A stretch of DNA of 64,000 nt from Amycolatopsis endophytica (lineage in GTDB: Bacteria; Actinomycetota; Actinomycetes; Mycobacteriales; Pseudonocardiaceae). A program made the translations under genes and the position numbers. Of the stretch, positions 8,546 to 17,784 are shown one piece after another. The notes below the pieces were generated by a model. It worked only from the letters and a program-made list of their open reading frames with translations. It did not search any database and had not been told where the DNA came from. How positions within the stretch are numbered: the first letter of the stretch is position 1; each line of letters opens with the position of its first letter. The stretch covers positions 744,001-808,000 of the forward strand of contig NZ_JACCFK010000002.1 of the NCBI RefSeq assembly GCF_013410405.1, in the 5' to 3' direction.

Positions 8546-8605
8546 CGGTCACCTTTCGCCGTCCGCCGTCGTCACCACAGTAGGACCCCGACGAGAAGGG
8601 ACACT

Positions 8606-9271
8606 GTGGACGTCTACGAAGCCGTGGCCACGCGCCGAGCGGTGCGCGCCTTCACGAACACCCCGATTCCGGATGAAACGCTCGAACGCGTGCTGCATGC
8701 GGCGGCGCGGGCCCCGTCCGGTGCGAACCTGCAACCGTGGCATATCTACGTGGTGACCGGCGCCCCGCTGGCCGAGGTGAAGAAACGCATCGCCGAACGA
8801 GTGGCGTCGGGCGACCCCGGCGACGCGCGGGAGTACTCGATGTACCCGCCCGGACTGCGCTCCCCGTACCGAGACCGCCGGTCCGCGGCGGCCGGACAGC
8901 GGTACCGCGCACTGGGTATCGCCCGCGACGACGAACAGTCCCGGCACGCGGAGGTGGCCCGCAACTGGGACGGCTTCGGCGCCCCCGCACTGCTGCTGTG
9001 CTACCTCGACCGCGCCATGGGCCCGGCCCAGTGGGCGGACGCCGGAATGTACCTGCAGACGGTCATGCTGCTGCTGCGCGCCGAAGGCTTGCACAGCTGC
9101 CCGCAGATGGCGTGGTCGGTGTACCGCACGAGCGTGGCGCAGGTGGTGTCCCCATCGGAGCGGCTCGTGCTGTTCTGCGGGCTGTCGATCGGCTTCGCGG
9201 ATCCTACCGCCGCATACGAACGCATCGCCCGTGCACCGCTGTCCGAGACGGTCACCTTCGTCGGCGGATGA
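8606..9271 (+). CDS. Nitroreductase family flavoprotein
   Basis: A 221-residue FMN-dependent NAD(P)H oxidoreductase. The N-terminal RRAVRAFTNTPIP and the APSGANLQPW FMN-binding motif are diagnostic, and LLRAEGLHSCPQMAW fits the second flavin contact region. Such enzymes reduce nitroaromatics, quinones or enones as dimers. A GTG start at 8606 follows GAGAAGGG with good spacing. It stands divergent from the SigJ-like sigma factor and is its plausible target gene. The central insertion (EYSMYPPGLRSPYRDRR) is typical of the subgroup often annotated as nitrobenzoate reductase-like. The physiological substrate is unknown. Confidence 0.88.
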   Translation: MDVYEAVATRRAVRAFTNTPIPDETLERVLHAAARAPSGANLQPWHIYVVTGAPLAEVKKRIAERVASGDPGDAREYSMYPPGLRSPYRDRRSAAAGQRYRALGIARDDEQSRHAEVARNWDGFGAPALLLCYLDRAMGPAQWADAGMYLQTVMLLLRAEGLHSCPQMAWSVYRTSVAQVVSPSERLVLFCGLSIGFADPTAAYERIARAPLSETVTFVGG

Positions 9272-9272
9272 G

Positions 9273-9647
9273 TCAGAAGCAGGTCGAGTGACCGGGATGC
9301 TCGCGCGCGTACCGCTCGACGGCGGCGCACTCGCCGACGTACTCGTGGTAGTCCCCGAAACCGCCGATCGAGCCGCCCCGTGGTGTTTCCGCGTAGACGC
9401 CGGGCGCGAGCATCGCCACCGGATCACCGGAGAGGTGCGCGGCGTAACGCGGGTCGATCGTGCTCTTCATCGCGAACCGCGGGTACCCGGAGTCCGGGGC
9501 ACGCAGGATGGAGTAGCCCGAAAGCGTCCCGCCGCCCTCCGGCGTGTCCCGTCCCAGGGTGATCAGCCCGATCGTGCCGCCGACGAGGATGCCGGCCGCC
9601 ACCAGCGCCACCCCACAGCCCACCTTCTCCCGCCTGCCCCAGCTCAT
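9273..9647 (-). CDS. Hypothetical small membrane-anchored protein
   Basis: A 124-residue protein I do not recognise. A short positive N-terminus (MSWGRREK) is followed by one hydrophobic segment (about residues 10-31) that would act as an uncleaved signal anchor, leaving about 90 residues outside. The outer part is Gly-rich and has two Cys near the C-terminus (GECAAVERYA and the terminal CF), which could form a disulphide. It ends 1 bp after the convergent nitroreductase stop. G+C and codon pattern are like those of neighbouring genes, so I think it is a true gene. Confidence 0.65.
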   Translation of the reverse strand: MSWGRREKVGCGVALVAAGILVGGTIGLITLGRDTPEGGGTLSGYSILRAPDSGYPRFAMKSTIDPRYAAHLSGDPVAMLAPGVYAETPRGGSIGGFGDYHEYVGECAAVERYAREHPGHSTCF

Positions 9648-9756
9648 GACCCGTATGTCGCCGTCACGCGATCGCCGTTACGGCCCGCCCGCAGTTCGTT
9701 CCCGCAGCAGGCCGCGGTCTCCGTGGAGAGGCCCTCGGCGGAGGACCACGAGCCGG

Positions 9757-10488
9757 TCAGCCGACCCGCCGCACGTCGAGCCGCTCCTCGGTGGCGGTGC
9801 CGTCCGGGCCGCGCGCCACGCGGTAGGCCCCGGCGCCGGCGCGTTCGGCGAGCGCCCCGGCCATTGCGGTGCCGCGGTAGAGCAGCCCCGCGCCGTCGTC
9901 GGTCGCATAGCCCGTGGGCAGTGTGCCGTCCGCGATCAGCGACTGGAACAGCGGCCGCCGCGCGGGTTCGCTGTCGTAGTGGACTCCGTTGGACCACGGC
10001 AGCAGCGCCAGGCCGTTGGTGACCGGCCGCAGTTCGGGTCCGAACGAGTCCGTCGTGCCGCCCGCGTGCCAGCAGATCGACCCCGCCGACACGCCGGTGA
10101 GCACGACCCCCGCCTGCCACGCCTCGCGCATCACGGTGTCCAGCCCGTGCAGCCGCCACAGGGCCAGCAACCCGGCGACGCTGCCGCCCCACACCCAGAT
10201 CACGTCCTGCGACAGCAGGTGCTCCCGGACGTCCTCGACGTTCGGCATCGGCAGCACGGCCAGGTGTGAGCCCGTCCAGCCTTCGCGCCAGGCGTTGTCG
10301 AAGAACGTGGCCGCCAGGCGGCGGTCGTCACCGCAGGCGGTGCCGAGGAAGCACACGCGTGGCGCCCGGCCGGTGACCCCGGCGAGGTCGACGGCGTGAC
10401 GGGTCAGGGGCCCGACCTCCCAGTCGAGCCGGGCCGAGGCACGCAGACCGCCGGAGGTCGCGAGGATCGTGGGTTCGTCCGCTGCCAC
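9757..10488 (-). CDS. pepE: Peptidase E (family S51, Asp-dipeptidase-like)
   Basis: A 243-residue cytosolic serine peptidase of family S51, which cleaves Asp-X dipeptides in its best-known members. The nucleophile elbow GVSAGSICW carries the catalytic Ser. IWVWGGSVAGLLALW and the LPWSNGVHYDSEPARR region hold the other family motifs (His in the last one). Other start codons exist upstream in frame, but GTG at 10488 has an AGGA eight bases before it and gives the usual family length. It is unlinked to any operon. Cyanophycinase-like specificity is less likely given the short length. Confidence 0.87.
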   Translation of the reverse strand: MAADEPTILATSGGLRASARLDWEVGPLTRHAVDLAGVTGRAPRVCFLGTACGDDRRLAATFFDNAWREGWTGSHLAVLPMPNVEDVREHLLSQDVIWVWGGSVAGLLALWRLHGLDTVMREAWQAGVVLTGVSAGSICWHAGGTTDSFGPELRPVTNGLALLPWSNGVHYDSEPARRPLFQSLIADGTLPTGYATDDGAGLLYRGTAMAGALAERAGAGAYRVARGPDGTATEERLDVRRVG

Positions 10489-10639
10489 GCCCGCGATCCT
10501 AACCGGGACACGTCCTGCCTGCTTCGTGCCGACAACGAACGGCTGCATCCGGGCAACCACCACCTCAGGTTTGTTCCGGATACCGCTCTCGCCCGCTTCG
10601 TCCTACGGTCGCTGCAATGCCGCGGATCCGGAGGTTCCG

Positions 10640-11626
10640 ATGAAGGCGATCGTCCAGGACACCTACGGCTCCCCCGAAACCCTCTCGCTGCGGGAAACCC
10701 CGCAGCCGTCCCCCTCCGCGCGCGAAGTGCTCGTCCGGGTGCGCGCGGCCGCGGTCAACGCCTACGACTGGCACATGATGCGCGGCGACCCGTGGGTCAT
10801 GCGGCTGGCGCACCGCTCCACGCGCGAGCCCCGCGCCCGCATCCGCGGCCGGGACCTCGCCGGAATCGTCGAATCCGTCGACGACGAAGTCACCACGCTG
10901 CGTCCTGGCGACGAGGTGTACGGCGACACCGGTGAAGAAGACGGCGCGTTCGCCGAATACGTGTGCGTGGCGGAAAACAAGCTCGCTCCCAAGCCCGGCA
11001 AGCTCACGTTCGAGCAGGCCGCCGCGGTTCCGCTGGCGGGCACCACCGCGCTCGTCGGGTTGCGCGACGCGGGGAAGCTCCAGTCCGGGCAGCATGTCCT
11101 GATCAACGGCGCGTCCGGCGGCGTCGGCACGTTCGCCGTGCAGATCGCGAAGGCGCTCGGCGCGACCGTGACCGCGGTGTGCCGCACGCGCAACGCCGAA
11201 CTGGTCGCCGAACTCGGCGCCGACCACGTCGTGGACTACACGCGTGAGGACTTCACCCGCGGCGAGGCGCGTCACGAGCTGGTGCTCGACCTCGTCGGCA
11301 ACCGGTCACTGGCGGAGTTCCGCCGGGTCCTCACCCCGGACGGCACGCTCCTGCTCTCCGGCGGCGGAGTTTCCCGTGGCGGCACCCTTTTCGGCCCGAT
11401 GGCGCTGATCGTCCGGGGCCGCCTCACGTCCCGGTTCGTCAAGCACCGGATCGGCGAATTCTCCGGATCGTCGAACCGGGACCTGCTCACGTCGCTGACC
11501 GAATTCATCGAGTCCGGGCAGGTCGAGCCGGTGATCGACCGCAGCTACCCGCTGGAGAGGACCGCGGAAGCGATCCGCTACCTGGAGACCGAGCACGCCA
11601 GGGCGAAGGTCGTGCTCACCGTCTGA
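10640..11626 (+). CDS. NAD(P)-dependent MDR oxidoreductase (quinone reductase/enone reductase-like)
   Basis: A 328-residue medium-chain dehydrogenase/reductase without structural zinc. The GroES-like half contains VRAAAVNAYDWHMMRG; the nucleotide-binding half has NGASGGVGTFAVQIAKALGA with the AxxGxxG motif, the NADPH-type signature of quinone oxidoreductases. No Cys/His zinc ligands are seen, which fits quinone or 2-enone reduction. The ATG at 10640 follows GAGG at 10631. The gene stands alone, facing the end of the sugar-acid operon. A role in redox detoxification is inference. Confidence 0.88.
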   Translation: MKAIVQDTYGSPETLSLRETPQPSPSAREVLVRVRAAAVNAYDWHMMRGDPWVMRLAHRSTREPRARIRGRDLAGIVESVDDEVTTLRPGDEVYGDTGEEDGAFAEYVCVAENKLAPKPGKLTFEQAAAVPLAGTTALVGLRDAGKLQSGQHVLINGASGGVGTFAVQIAKALGATVTAVCRTRNAELVAELGADHVVDYTREDFTRGEARHELVLDLVGNRSLAEFRRVLTPDGTLLLSGGGVSRGGTLFGPMALIVRGRLTSRFVKHRIGEFSGSSNRDLLTSLTEFIESGQVEPVIDRSYPLERTAEAIRYLETEHARAKVVLTV

Positions 11627-11639
11627 CCGCCGCCACGCG

Positions 11640-11835
11640 CAGGGTCATCGCGGCGTCGGGTGGACGAGGTGAAGCTCTTCCCTCCCGTGGTCCCGGTCCG
11701 AGCGCGGCCGTGATCCCGGTCAGGTGCAGCACGTCCGCCCGATGGCCACAGTGGACTCCGCTCCCCCGATGCCCACCGGCAGCACGGATCCGCCGGTGGC
11801 GCGGCCCCAGGCCGGGGTGGACAGCGGCGCCGGCG
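11640..11835 (-). pseudogene. Remnant of a PfkB-type 2-keto-3-deoxygluconate kinase
   Basis: Between two intact genes, the minus strand holds two conserved PfkB kinase pieces in different frames. VGIGGAESTVAIGR (about 11735-11775) matches the N-terminal sugar-binding GGAESNVAIGLARLG motif, and ADVLHLTGITAALGPGPRE (about 11680-11737) matches the HLSGITPAL motif that normally lies about 90 residues later. They now abut, so the intervening region and the whole C-terminal ATP site are missing. KDG kinase is the next enzyme needed after the ManD-type dehydratase of this operon, and the fragment lies just past the operon's last gene, so a lost operon member is the best explanation. Confidence 0.6.
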
Positions 11836-12876
11836 TCACGACCGTCGTGATCCACCCAGCTTCAGCAGGACCTTGCTGCTGCCGCTGCCCCGGTCGGCGG
11901 CGACCGCGAGCGCCTCGCCCGCGTCGTCCAGGTCGAAGGTGTGCGTGATGATCGGCGAGACGTCCAGGCCCTCGCCCAGCGCCCGCACCGCGTCGGTGAT
12001 CTCGTCGACGAACCGGTAGGAGCCGGTCCAGCTGATCTCGCGGGTGACCAGGTCACCGAGCACGGACGGCGCCGGTTCCCCCGGCAGGTTGCCGACCTGC
12101 ACGAGCGTGCCGCCCCGCGCGGTCGCCCGCAGCGCACCGCCGAGCGCGGCGGGTGCGCCGGAGGCTTCGAAAACCAGCTCGACATCCTCCGGCAGCGCGG
12201 CACCCGATCCAAGGTCGACGGTGTGATCGGCGCCCAGCCGCCGGGCGATTCCCAGTGCCGAGGGGGCGAGGTCCGCGGCGATCACGGTGGCCGCACCGGC
12301 GAACTTCGCCGCCGCCACCACGAGGCATCCGATCGGCCCGGCACCGTTGACCAGCACCGTCCGGCCGGTCACGTCACCGGCACGGTGCACCGCGTGCATC
12401 GCCACGGCCAGGGGTTCGGCCAGCGCACCCTGCCGCGTGCTCACACCGTCGGGCAGCGGCCGCAGCTGACCTGCCCGCACCACCCGCAGTTCGCTGAACC
12501 CGCCGTCGGTGTGCGGGTGGAAGGCCGCCGAGCCGAAGTACCGCACGCGGGGCAGCAGGTTGGTGCGCCCGGCGATCCGCTCCGGCAGCGCGGCGTCCCC
12601 GACCGGCTGTGCCGGGTGGACGGTCACCGCCGTGCCGATGTCCACGGTGGTCACCCCAGGGCCGAGACCGGCGACGCGCCCGGCGACCTCGTGGCCGAGC
12701 ACCAGCGGGTCCTTGAGCACGGCCGTCCCGGAGGCGCCGTGGCGCCAGTAGGCGACGTCGGAACCGCAGATGCCGCCCCACTCCATCGCGACGAGGACCT
12801 CGCCGGCACCGGGCACCGGATCGGCCAGGGTGTCGACCCGGACGTCACCGGGGCCGTGCACGACGACCGCTTTCAT
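11836..12876 (-). CDS. Zinc-dependent L-idonate/L-gulonate 5-dehydrogenase
   Basis: A 346-residue zinc alcohol dehydrogenase of the sorbitol/L-idonate group. WGGICGSDVAYW contributes the catalytic Cys, LGHEVAGRV the catalytic His-Glu pair, and VNGAGPIGCLVVAAAK the NAD(P) Rossmann motif. The structural-zinc loop is shortened, as in some idonate dehydrogenases. The start overlaps the transporter stop (ATGA). In this operon it would oxidise L-gulonate or L-idonate at C5 (RspB-type role), giving a keto acid that the neighbouring mannonate oxidoreductase can reduce. L-idonate versus L-gulonate cannot be settled from sequence. Confidence 0.85.
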   Translation of the reverse strand: MKAVVVHGPGDVRVDTLADPVPGAGEVLVAMEWGGICGSDVAYWRHGASGTAVLKDPLVLGHEVAGRVAGLGPGVTTVDIGTAVTVHPAQPVGDAALPERIAGRTNLLPRVRYFGSAAFHPHTDGGFSELRVVRAGQLRPLPDGVSTRQGALAEPLAVAMHAVHRAGDVTGRTVLVNGAGPIGCLVVAAAKFAGAATVIAADLAPSALGIARRLGADHTVDLGSGAALPEDVELVFEASGAPAALGGALRATARGGTLVQVGNLPGEPAPSVLGDLVTREISWTGSYRFVDEITDAVRALGEGLDVSPIITHTFDLDDAGEALAVAADRGSGSSKVLLKLGGSRRS

Positions 12877-14240
12877 GCCGCGTCCTCCAGCCGGACCAGG
12901 TCACGGTCGCGGGTCTCCGGCGCGAGGAAGGCCGACACGAACGTGATGAGCGAATAGACGATCAGCATCGCCGCGATGGGCCACCAGTGCCCGGTCCAGG
13001 CGGTCAGTGACGCGGCCAGCACCGGCCCGATCGCGGTGGCGAGGATGCCGCCGATCTCCTTGGCCACGGCCAGCTGGGTGAACCGCGTGCGGGAGCCGAA
13101 CAGCTCGGCCATCGTCACGCTCTCCAGCGAGAACAGGCCGAGCACGCCGATGTTGAGCCCGACGATCATCGCGATCGTCAGCCCGGCCGTGCCGCCGGAG
13201 GCGATGGTCAGCATCATCGGCACCGCGATCAGCACGGTCAGCAGCGACAGACCCAGGTAGACCGGGCGGCGGCCGTACTGGTCGCCCAGCAGGCCCACCA
13301 CCGGGATGGTGACGAACCCGAGCAGCGAGCCGTACACGATCGCCGCGGTCGGCACGGACTTGTTCACCATCAGCTCGGTCGCGATGTAGCCGACCAGGAA
13401 CGTCTGCACCAGACCGGAGTTGCCCGCCTGCCCGAACCGCAGCCCGAGCGCCAGCAGGAACGCCTTGCCCTTGCGTTGTTTGAGGCCCGCCTCGATGGTG
13501 CTCTCGCCGGACTCCTCGATCTCCTTGCGGGACAACGCGACGCCGTTCACGACGTCCGGCCGCTCCTCGAAGACCGGGCTTTCCTTGAGGTTGGCACGGA
13601 CCCACACGCCGAACAGCAGCATCACGAAGCTCAGCAGGAACGGCAGTCGCCAGCCCCAGCTCAGCAACTGCTCGTCGGACAGGACCGCGAGCAGCACCGC
13701 CCACAGACCGGACGCCGCGAGCGTGCCGGAGTTCGTGCCCAGCGACACCAGCGACGAGATCAGGCCGCGGCGCTGGGCCGGTGCGTACTCGGTCAGCATC
13801 ACGGTCGCACCGGCGATCTCCGCGCCCGCGCCGAAACCCTGCACCAGGCGCAGCGCGACGAGCAGGATCGGCGCGGCGATGCCGATGGTCGCGTACGGCG
13901 GCAGCACACCGATCAGCGTGGTCGACACACCCATCAGCGCGATCGTGACGAACAGGACCTTCTTGCGGCCGATCCGGTCGCCCATCCGTCCGAAGTAGAC
14001 CGCCCCGGCCAGTCGCGCGACGTAGCCGACACCGTAGGTCGCCATCGCCGCGATCAGGCCGATCGCCGGGCTGACGTTGGGGAAGAAGATCTTGTTGAAC
14101 ACGATCGCGGCGGCCAGCGAGTACAGCTGGAAGTCCATGAACTCCATGGCCGTGCCGAGCCAGCCGGACACGGCGGCCCGGCTGAGGTCCCGCGTCGTCC
14201 TGGTCACGGCCCCCTCCGCCGTCTCGGTGCTGTCGGTCAT
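12873..14240 (-). CDS. MHS-family MFS transporter for a sugar acid
   Basis: A 455-residue major facilitator of the metabolite:H+ symporter branch (like KgtP, ProP, ShiA). It has 12 membrane segments, the MHS loop GRMGDRIGRKKVL between helices 2 and 3, and RLVQGFGAGAEIAG in helix 4 (RxxQGxxxGGE motif). SLLGFVTIPVVGLLGDQYGRRP is the second-half counterpart. The ATG at 14240 has GAAGGAG seven bases upstream. It sits between the two dehydrogenases of the operon and most probably imports the hexonate or hexuronate substrate with protons. Confidence 0.88.
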   Translation of the reverse strand: MTDSTETAEGAVTRTTRDLSRAAVSGWLGTAMEFMDFQLYSLAAAIVFNKIFFPNVSPAIGLIAAMATYGVGYVARLAGAVYFGRMGDRIGRKKVLFVTIALMGVSTTLIGVLPPYATIGIAAPILLVALRLVQGFGAGAEIAGATVMLTEYAPAQRRGLISSLVSLGTNSGTLAASGLWAVLLAVLSDEQLLSWGWRLPFLLSFVMLLFGVWVRANLKESPVFEERPDVVNGVALSRKEIEESGESTIEAGLKQRKGKAFLLALGLRFGQAGNSGLVQTFLVGYIATELMVNKSVPTAAIVYGSLLGFVTIPVVGLLGDQYGRRPVYLGLSLLTVLIAVPMMLTIASGGTAGLTIAMIVGLNIGVLGLFSLESVTMAELFGSRTRFTQLAVAKEIGGILATAIGPVLAASLTAWTGHWWPIAAMLIVYSLITFVSAFLAPETRDRDLVRLEDAA

Positions 14241-14278
14241 CGTGCGCTCCTTCGCTTCACGGGGCAGGGCGGGGGTCG

Positions 14279-15676
14279 TCAGAGGGTGACGCGCCCGGCG
14301 CGGACGGCGGGCAGGTTGTCCGCGATCGCGGCCACGACTGCGGGGTCTTCGGCCAGGTCCGCGCCGCCGACCGTGGTCAGCAACCGCGCGAGGGCAGTCC
14401 GGTCCCCTGGCGCGTCCCAGCAGGCGGCCAGCTCGGCCGCCGCCGGGTCGGTGGTGCCGTGTGGCCGGCGGGTCGCGTGCGCCCACGCCGCCAGCGCCAG
14501 GGCCAGCACCGGGCCGGTGCCGCCCCGTTCGCGCAGGACGGGCAGCCAGCGCTCGGCGATCTTCAACGAGCCGTCCGAACCGATCTGCCGCAGCTCGTGG
14601 CCGATCGCCGGGTTGGCGAACCGCTCGACCAGTGCGTTCACGTAGGCGGGCACGTCCAGATCCGAGTCCGGCAGGGTCGGGGCGACCTCCGCGGTGAAGC
14701 CCCGGACCAGTGCCTCACCCCAGCCGGTGGCCAGGACGTCGGCGACGGTCCGGCATCCCGCGGCGAGGCCGAGGTAGGCCATCGCGGAGTGCGCGCCGTT
14801 GAGCAGGCGCAGCTTCATCAGCTGGTGCGGCGCGACATCCGGGACGAGCAGCGCGCCGTCGGCCTCCCAGCGCGGGCGCGACGCCGCGAAGGAGTCCTCG
14901 ATCACCCACTGCCGGTACGGCTCGCCCGCGACCGTCATCTCGTCCCGCACCCCGAGCGCGGTCGCGGCGGCCTCGCGGTCGGCTCCGGTGACGGCGGGCA
15001 CGATCCGGTCGACGACCGTGGACGGGAACGCGACCGACTCGTCGAGCCAGCGCAGGAAGGCTTCCGGCCGGCGCGCCGCGGCGGCGAACCCGGTGAGCAC
15101 GGTCTTGAGCGCGGCGCCGTTCCCGGCCGCGTTGTCGCAGGACACGACGTTGACCGGGGCACCGGAGGTCCGGAACCGGCTTTCGAGTGACGTGGTCAGC
15201 CTGCCGATGACGGTGCGCGGCGGCGCTCCGGCGAGGTCGGCCGCGATCGCCGGGTCGGTGGTGTCGAGGCGGCCGGTGCGGGGGTCGCGGAAGTAGCCCT
15301 TTTCGGTGACGGTCAGGGTCACGACGGTCACCTCGGGGCTGGTGAGCAGGGCGTCCACGCGGCCGGCGTCGGGCACCATCTCCAGGGCTTCGACGATCGA
15401 GCCGACGACCCGGATGCCCCCGGCGGGCCCGCGGTCGGCGACCGAGAACAGGCAGTCCTGGGCACGCAGCGCCTCGACCGGCCACGGTGACCGCGGTGCC
15501 ACGGCGGCGATCCCCCACGGCTGGCCGGCGGCCTCGGTGTAGACGGCCTGGTGCGCGCGGTGGAAGGCGCCCAGTCCGAAGTGGACCACCTTGGCTTCGA
15601 GGTCGCGCGGATCGGCGAGCGGGCGGTGCTCCGGTGCCAGTGTGTCCAGTGTGGACCGGGACAGGGTCGTGCTCAC
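14279..15676 (-). CDS. uxuB: Mannitol dehydrogenase family protein, D-mannonate oxidoreductase-like
   Basis: A 465-residue long-chain polyol dehydrogenase. The early [18 protein letters not shown] block is the family nucleotide-binding signature; [17 protein letters not shown] carries the catalytic Lys and the NGxH motif. Family members interconvert D-fructuronate and D-mannonate (UxuB) or D-mannitol and fructose. Coupling to a mannonate dehydratase gene (4-bp GTGA overlap) favours the D-mannonate oxidoreductase role: D-fructuronate + NADH to D-mannonate. D-mannitol dehydrogenase is the alternative by homology alone. Confidence 0.85.
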   Translation of the reverse strand: MSTTLSRSTLDTLAPEHRPLADPRDLEAKVVHFGLGAFHRAHQAVYTEAAGQPWGIAAVAPRSPWPVEALRAQDCLFSVADRGPAGGIRVVGSIVEALEMVPDAGRVDALLTSPEVTVVTLTVTEKGYFRDPRTGRLDTTDPAIAADLAGAPPRTVIGRLTTSLESRFRTSGAPVNVVSCDNAAGNGAALKTVLTGFAAAARRPEAFLRWLDESVAFPSTVVDRIVPAVTGADREAAATALGVRDEMTVAGEPYRQWVIEDSFAASRPRWEADGALLVPDVAPHQLMKLRLLNGAHSAMAYLGLAAGCRTVADVLATGWGEALVRGFTAEVAPTLPDSDLDVPAYVNALVERFANPAIGHELRQIGSDGSLKIAERWLPVLRERGGTGPVLALALAAWAHATRRPHGTTDPAAAELAACWDAPGDRTALARLLTTVGGADLAEDPAVVAAIADNLPAVRAGRVTL

Positions 15677-16881
15677 CAGTCGTGCACCGAACCGTCGAGA
15701 CGGCGCGCCACCGGCAGGTAACGCGGCTCGTAGGGGAACTTCTCGGCCGCCTTCTCGTCGTACTCCACGCCCAGGCCCGGCTCCTCCGACGGGTGCAGCA
15801 TCCCGTTCGCGAAGGACACCCCGCCCCGGAACACTTCCAGCGTTTCCGGCACGTGCGGCATGTACTCCTGGATGCCGAAGTTGGGGACCGCGAGGTCGAC
15901 GTGCACGGCCGCCGCGAGGGTGACCGGCGACAGGTCGGTCGCGCCGTGCGAGCCGGTGCGGACCTGGTAGAGCGCGGCGAGGTCGAAGATGCGGCGCAGG
16001 TGCGTGATGCCGCCCGCGTGCACCACGGTGGTGCGGACGTAATCGATCAGCTGCTCGGTGATCAGGTGCTGGACGTCCCAGATGGACGACAGGTTCTCAC
16101 CGACCGCCACCGGTGTCGTGGTGTGCTGCCGGATCAGGCGGAACGCCTCCTGGTTCTCCGCCGGGGTCGGGTCCTCCATCCAGAACAGGCGGCAGTCCTC
16201 GACACGCTTGCCGAAGCGGGCGGCCTCGATCGGGGTGAGCCGGTGGTGGACATCGTGCAGGAGGTGGAAACCGAACCCGTGTGCCGCACGCACGGCCTCC
16301 AGATAGGACGGTGCGAAGTCCAGGTAGTCCTCGGTGGACCAGGGCTGTTCGTCGGGCAGGGAGGTGGCGGCCGGTTCGTAGACCACGCCCTTGCGCACAC
16401 CGTAGGTGCCGCCGACGCCGGGCACGGCCGCCTGCGCGCGGATCGCGCGGTAGCCCTGCTCGCGGAAGCGGGCGACGTCGTCGAGCAGTTCGGGCACGTC
16501 GGCGCCGCTGGCGTGGGAGTAGACCAGGACGCCGTCGCGGGAGCGGCCGCCGAGCAGCTGGTAGACCGGCAGGCCGGCGACCTTGCCCTTGATGTCCCAC
16601 AGCGCGGTGTCGACGGCGGCGATCGCGGTCATCGTCACCGGGCCGCGGCGCCAGTACGCGCCACGGTAGAGGTACTGCCAGATGTCCTCGATGCGTGCCG
16701 GATCGCGGCCGGTGAGCAGCGGGACGACGTGGTCCCGCAGGTAGCTCGCCACGGCCAGTTCACGGCCGTTGAGGGTCGCGTCGCCCAGGCCGGTCACGCC
16801 GTCGGACGTGGTCAGGCGCAGGGTGACGAAGTTGCGGCCCGGCGAGGCCACGAACACCTCGGCGCGCTCGATCGTGCTCAC
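15673..16881 (-). CDS. D-mannonate dehydratase, enolase superfamily (ManD/RspA)
   Basis: A 402-residue enolase-superfamily dehydratase. The metal-ligand and catalytic motifs match Man[12 protein letters not shown] supplies the first ligand Asp and the catalytic His two residues on, LFWMEDPTP the second acid, VAVGENLSS the third. YRAIRAQ and the following GGTYG contain the Arg and Tyr that mark the ManD group, and [11 protein letters not shown] contributes the last His. It would dehydrate D-mannonate (or, in low-activity members, D-gluconate) to 2-keto-3-deoxygluconate. GTG at 16881 is preceded by AAGGAG. It is the first gene of the operon, divergent from the GntR regulator. Confidence 0.88.
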   Translation of the reverse strand: MSTIERAEVFVASPGRNFVTLRLTTSDGVTGLGDATLNGRELAVASYLRDHVVPLLTGRDPARIEDIWQYLYRGAYWRRGPVTMTAIAAVDTALWDIKGKVAGLPVYQLLGGRSRDGVLVYSHASGADVPELLDDVARFREQGYRAIRAQAAVPGVGGTYGVRKGVVYEPAATSLPDEQPWSTEDYLDFAPSYLEAVRAAHGFGFHLLHDVHHRLTPIEAARFGKRVEDCRLFWMEDPTPAENQEAFRLIRQHTTTPVAVGENLSSIWDVQHLITEQLIDYVRTTVVHAGGITHLRRIFDLAALYQVRTGSHGATDLSPVTLAAAVHVDLAVPNFGIQEYMPHVPETLEVFRGGVSFANGMLHPSEEPGLGVEYDEKAAEKFPYEPRYLPVARRLDGSVHDW

Positions 16882-16905
16882 GGAAGCTCCTTCGGTGTGG
16901 CAGTA

Positions 16906-16917
16906 CTTGTATACAAG
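16906..16917. promoter_or_regulatory. Probable GntR (FadR-type) operator
   Basis: A perfect 12-bp palindrome, CTTGTATACAAG, stands in the 94-bp divergent spacer between the sugar-acid operon and its GntR gene. Its TTGTATACAA core resembles the GGTATACC-centred boxes of UxuR and ExuR, GntR regulators of hexuronate use. It is the likely binding site for the neighbouring regulator. Confidence 0.65.
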
Positions 16918-16975
16918 CACCCGTCGTACAGTGCGTCAACTAGTGCGGCAGCCGTTGTCGGCTAGTGTCGGCGTG

Positions 16976-17674
16976 GTGACGGAACGAGGGCGCACGAACC
17001 GCAGGCTCGTCTACGAGAAGCTGCGGCGGAAGGTGCTGACGCTGGAGCTGCCGCCGGGGGCCGCGCTGTCCGAGAACGAACTGGCGGCTAGTCTCGGCGT
17101 GAGCCGCACCCCGGTGCGGGAAAGCCTGATCCTGCTCGCCGAGGAGGGACTGGTGCAGGTGTTCCCGCAGGTCGGCTCGTTCGTGTCGCGGGTGGACCCG
17201 CGGCGGGTGGCGGACGCGCAGTTCCTGCGGGAGGCGGTCGAACTGGCGGCGCTGGAGGACCTGCCGGAGTCGCCGGACGTGGCCGAGCTGGAGGAGAACC
17301 TGGCGCGCCAGCAGGAGCCGGGCATCGACCTGGAGGAGTTCTTCGCGCTCGACGAGGAGTTCCACCGGGGCCTGCTCGAGCTCAGCGGGCACGACCCGGC
17401 CTGGCCGACGGTCGTCTCGGCGAAGGGCCACCTCGACCGCGCCCGTCGGCTCGGCCTGCACGAGGCCAACACGCCCGAGGTGTTCGCCCGGCAGCACGGC
17501 GAAATCCTCCGCGCCGTGGCGGCGCACGACATCCCGCTCGCCCGCGAAACGATGCGCACCCACCTGCGCGAGGTCTTCGCCGACATCGAACGCATCCGGG
17601 AACGCAAGCCCGACCTGTTCGCCTCCAACACCGGCACCACCCCCGTCCGCCGCAACGTGGTCGTCTGGGAATAG
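16976..17674 (+). CDS. GntR family regulator, FadR subfamily (FCD domain)
   Basis: A 232-residue transcription factor. A winged helix occupies residues 8-75 (LSENELAASLGVSRTPVRESL recognition region, seen as two parts NELAASLGVSRT and PVRESLILL), followed by an FCD ligand domain with its metal and ligand pocket elements DEEFHRGLLELSGH and the C-terminal RQHGEILRAVAAHD. It is divergent from the sugar-acid operon and probably represses it until the hexonate/hexuronate ligand binds. GTG at 16973 or 16976 is the start; both lie in frame. The stop runs straight into a cluster of short inverted repeats. Confidence 0.88.
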   Translation: MTERGRTNRRLVYEKLRRKVLTLELPPGAALSENELAASLGVSRTPVRESLILLAEEGLVQVFPQVGSFVSRVDPRRVADAQFLREAVELAALEDLPESPDVAELEENLARQQEPGIDLEEFFALDEEFHRGLLELSGHDPAWPTVVSAKGHLDRARRLGLHEANTPEVFARQHGEILRAVAAHDIPLARETMRTHLREVFADIERIRERKPDLFASNTGTTPVRRNVVVWE

Positions 17675-17767
17675 CCAACACACCGCCCCCGCCGGCCAAC
17701 ACGCCAGCGGGAACGGCCAACACGCCGACGCCCCCGCCGTGTTGGCCGCTCCGGGCGGCGTGTTTGC
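17674..17767. repeat. Intergenic repeat family A, copy 1 (GCCAACAC units)
   Basis: The gap between two convergent genes holds three direct 8-mers GCCAACAC (17674, 17695, 17716) and two inverted ones, GTGTTGGC (17739) and GTGTTTGC (17760). The units are spaced 21 bp apart almost exactly: 17674, 17695, 17716, then 17739 and 17760. The dyad symmetry allows a long hairpin, and the place suggests a bidirectional terminator or an extragenic repeat. A second, similar array lies at 51394-51486. Confidence 0.75.
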
Positions 17768-17784
17768 TGGTGCGGGGCGTGGGG

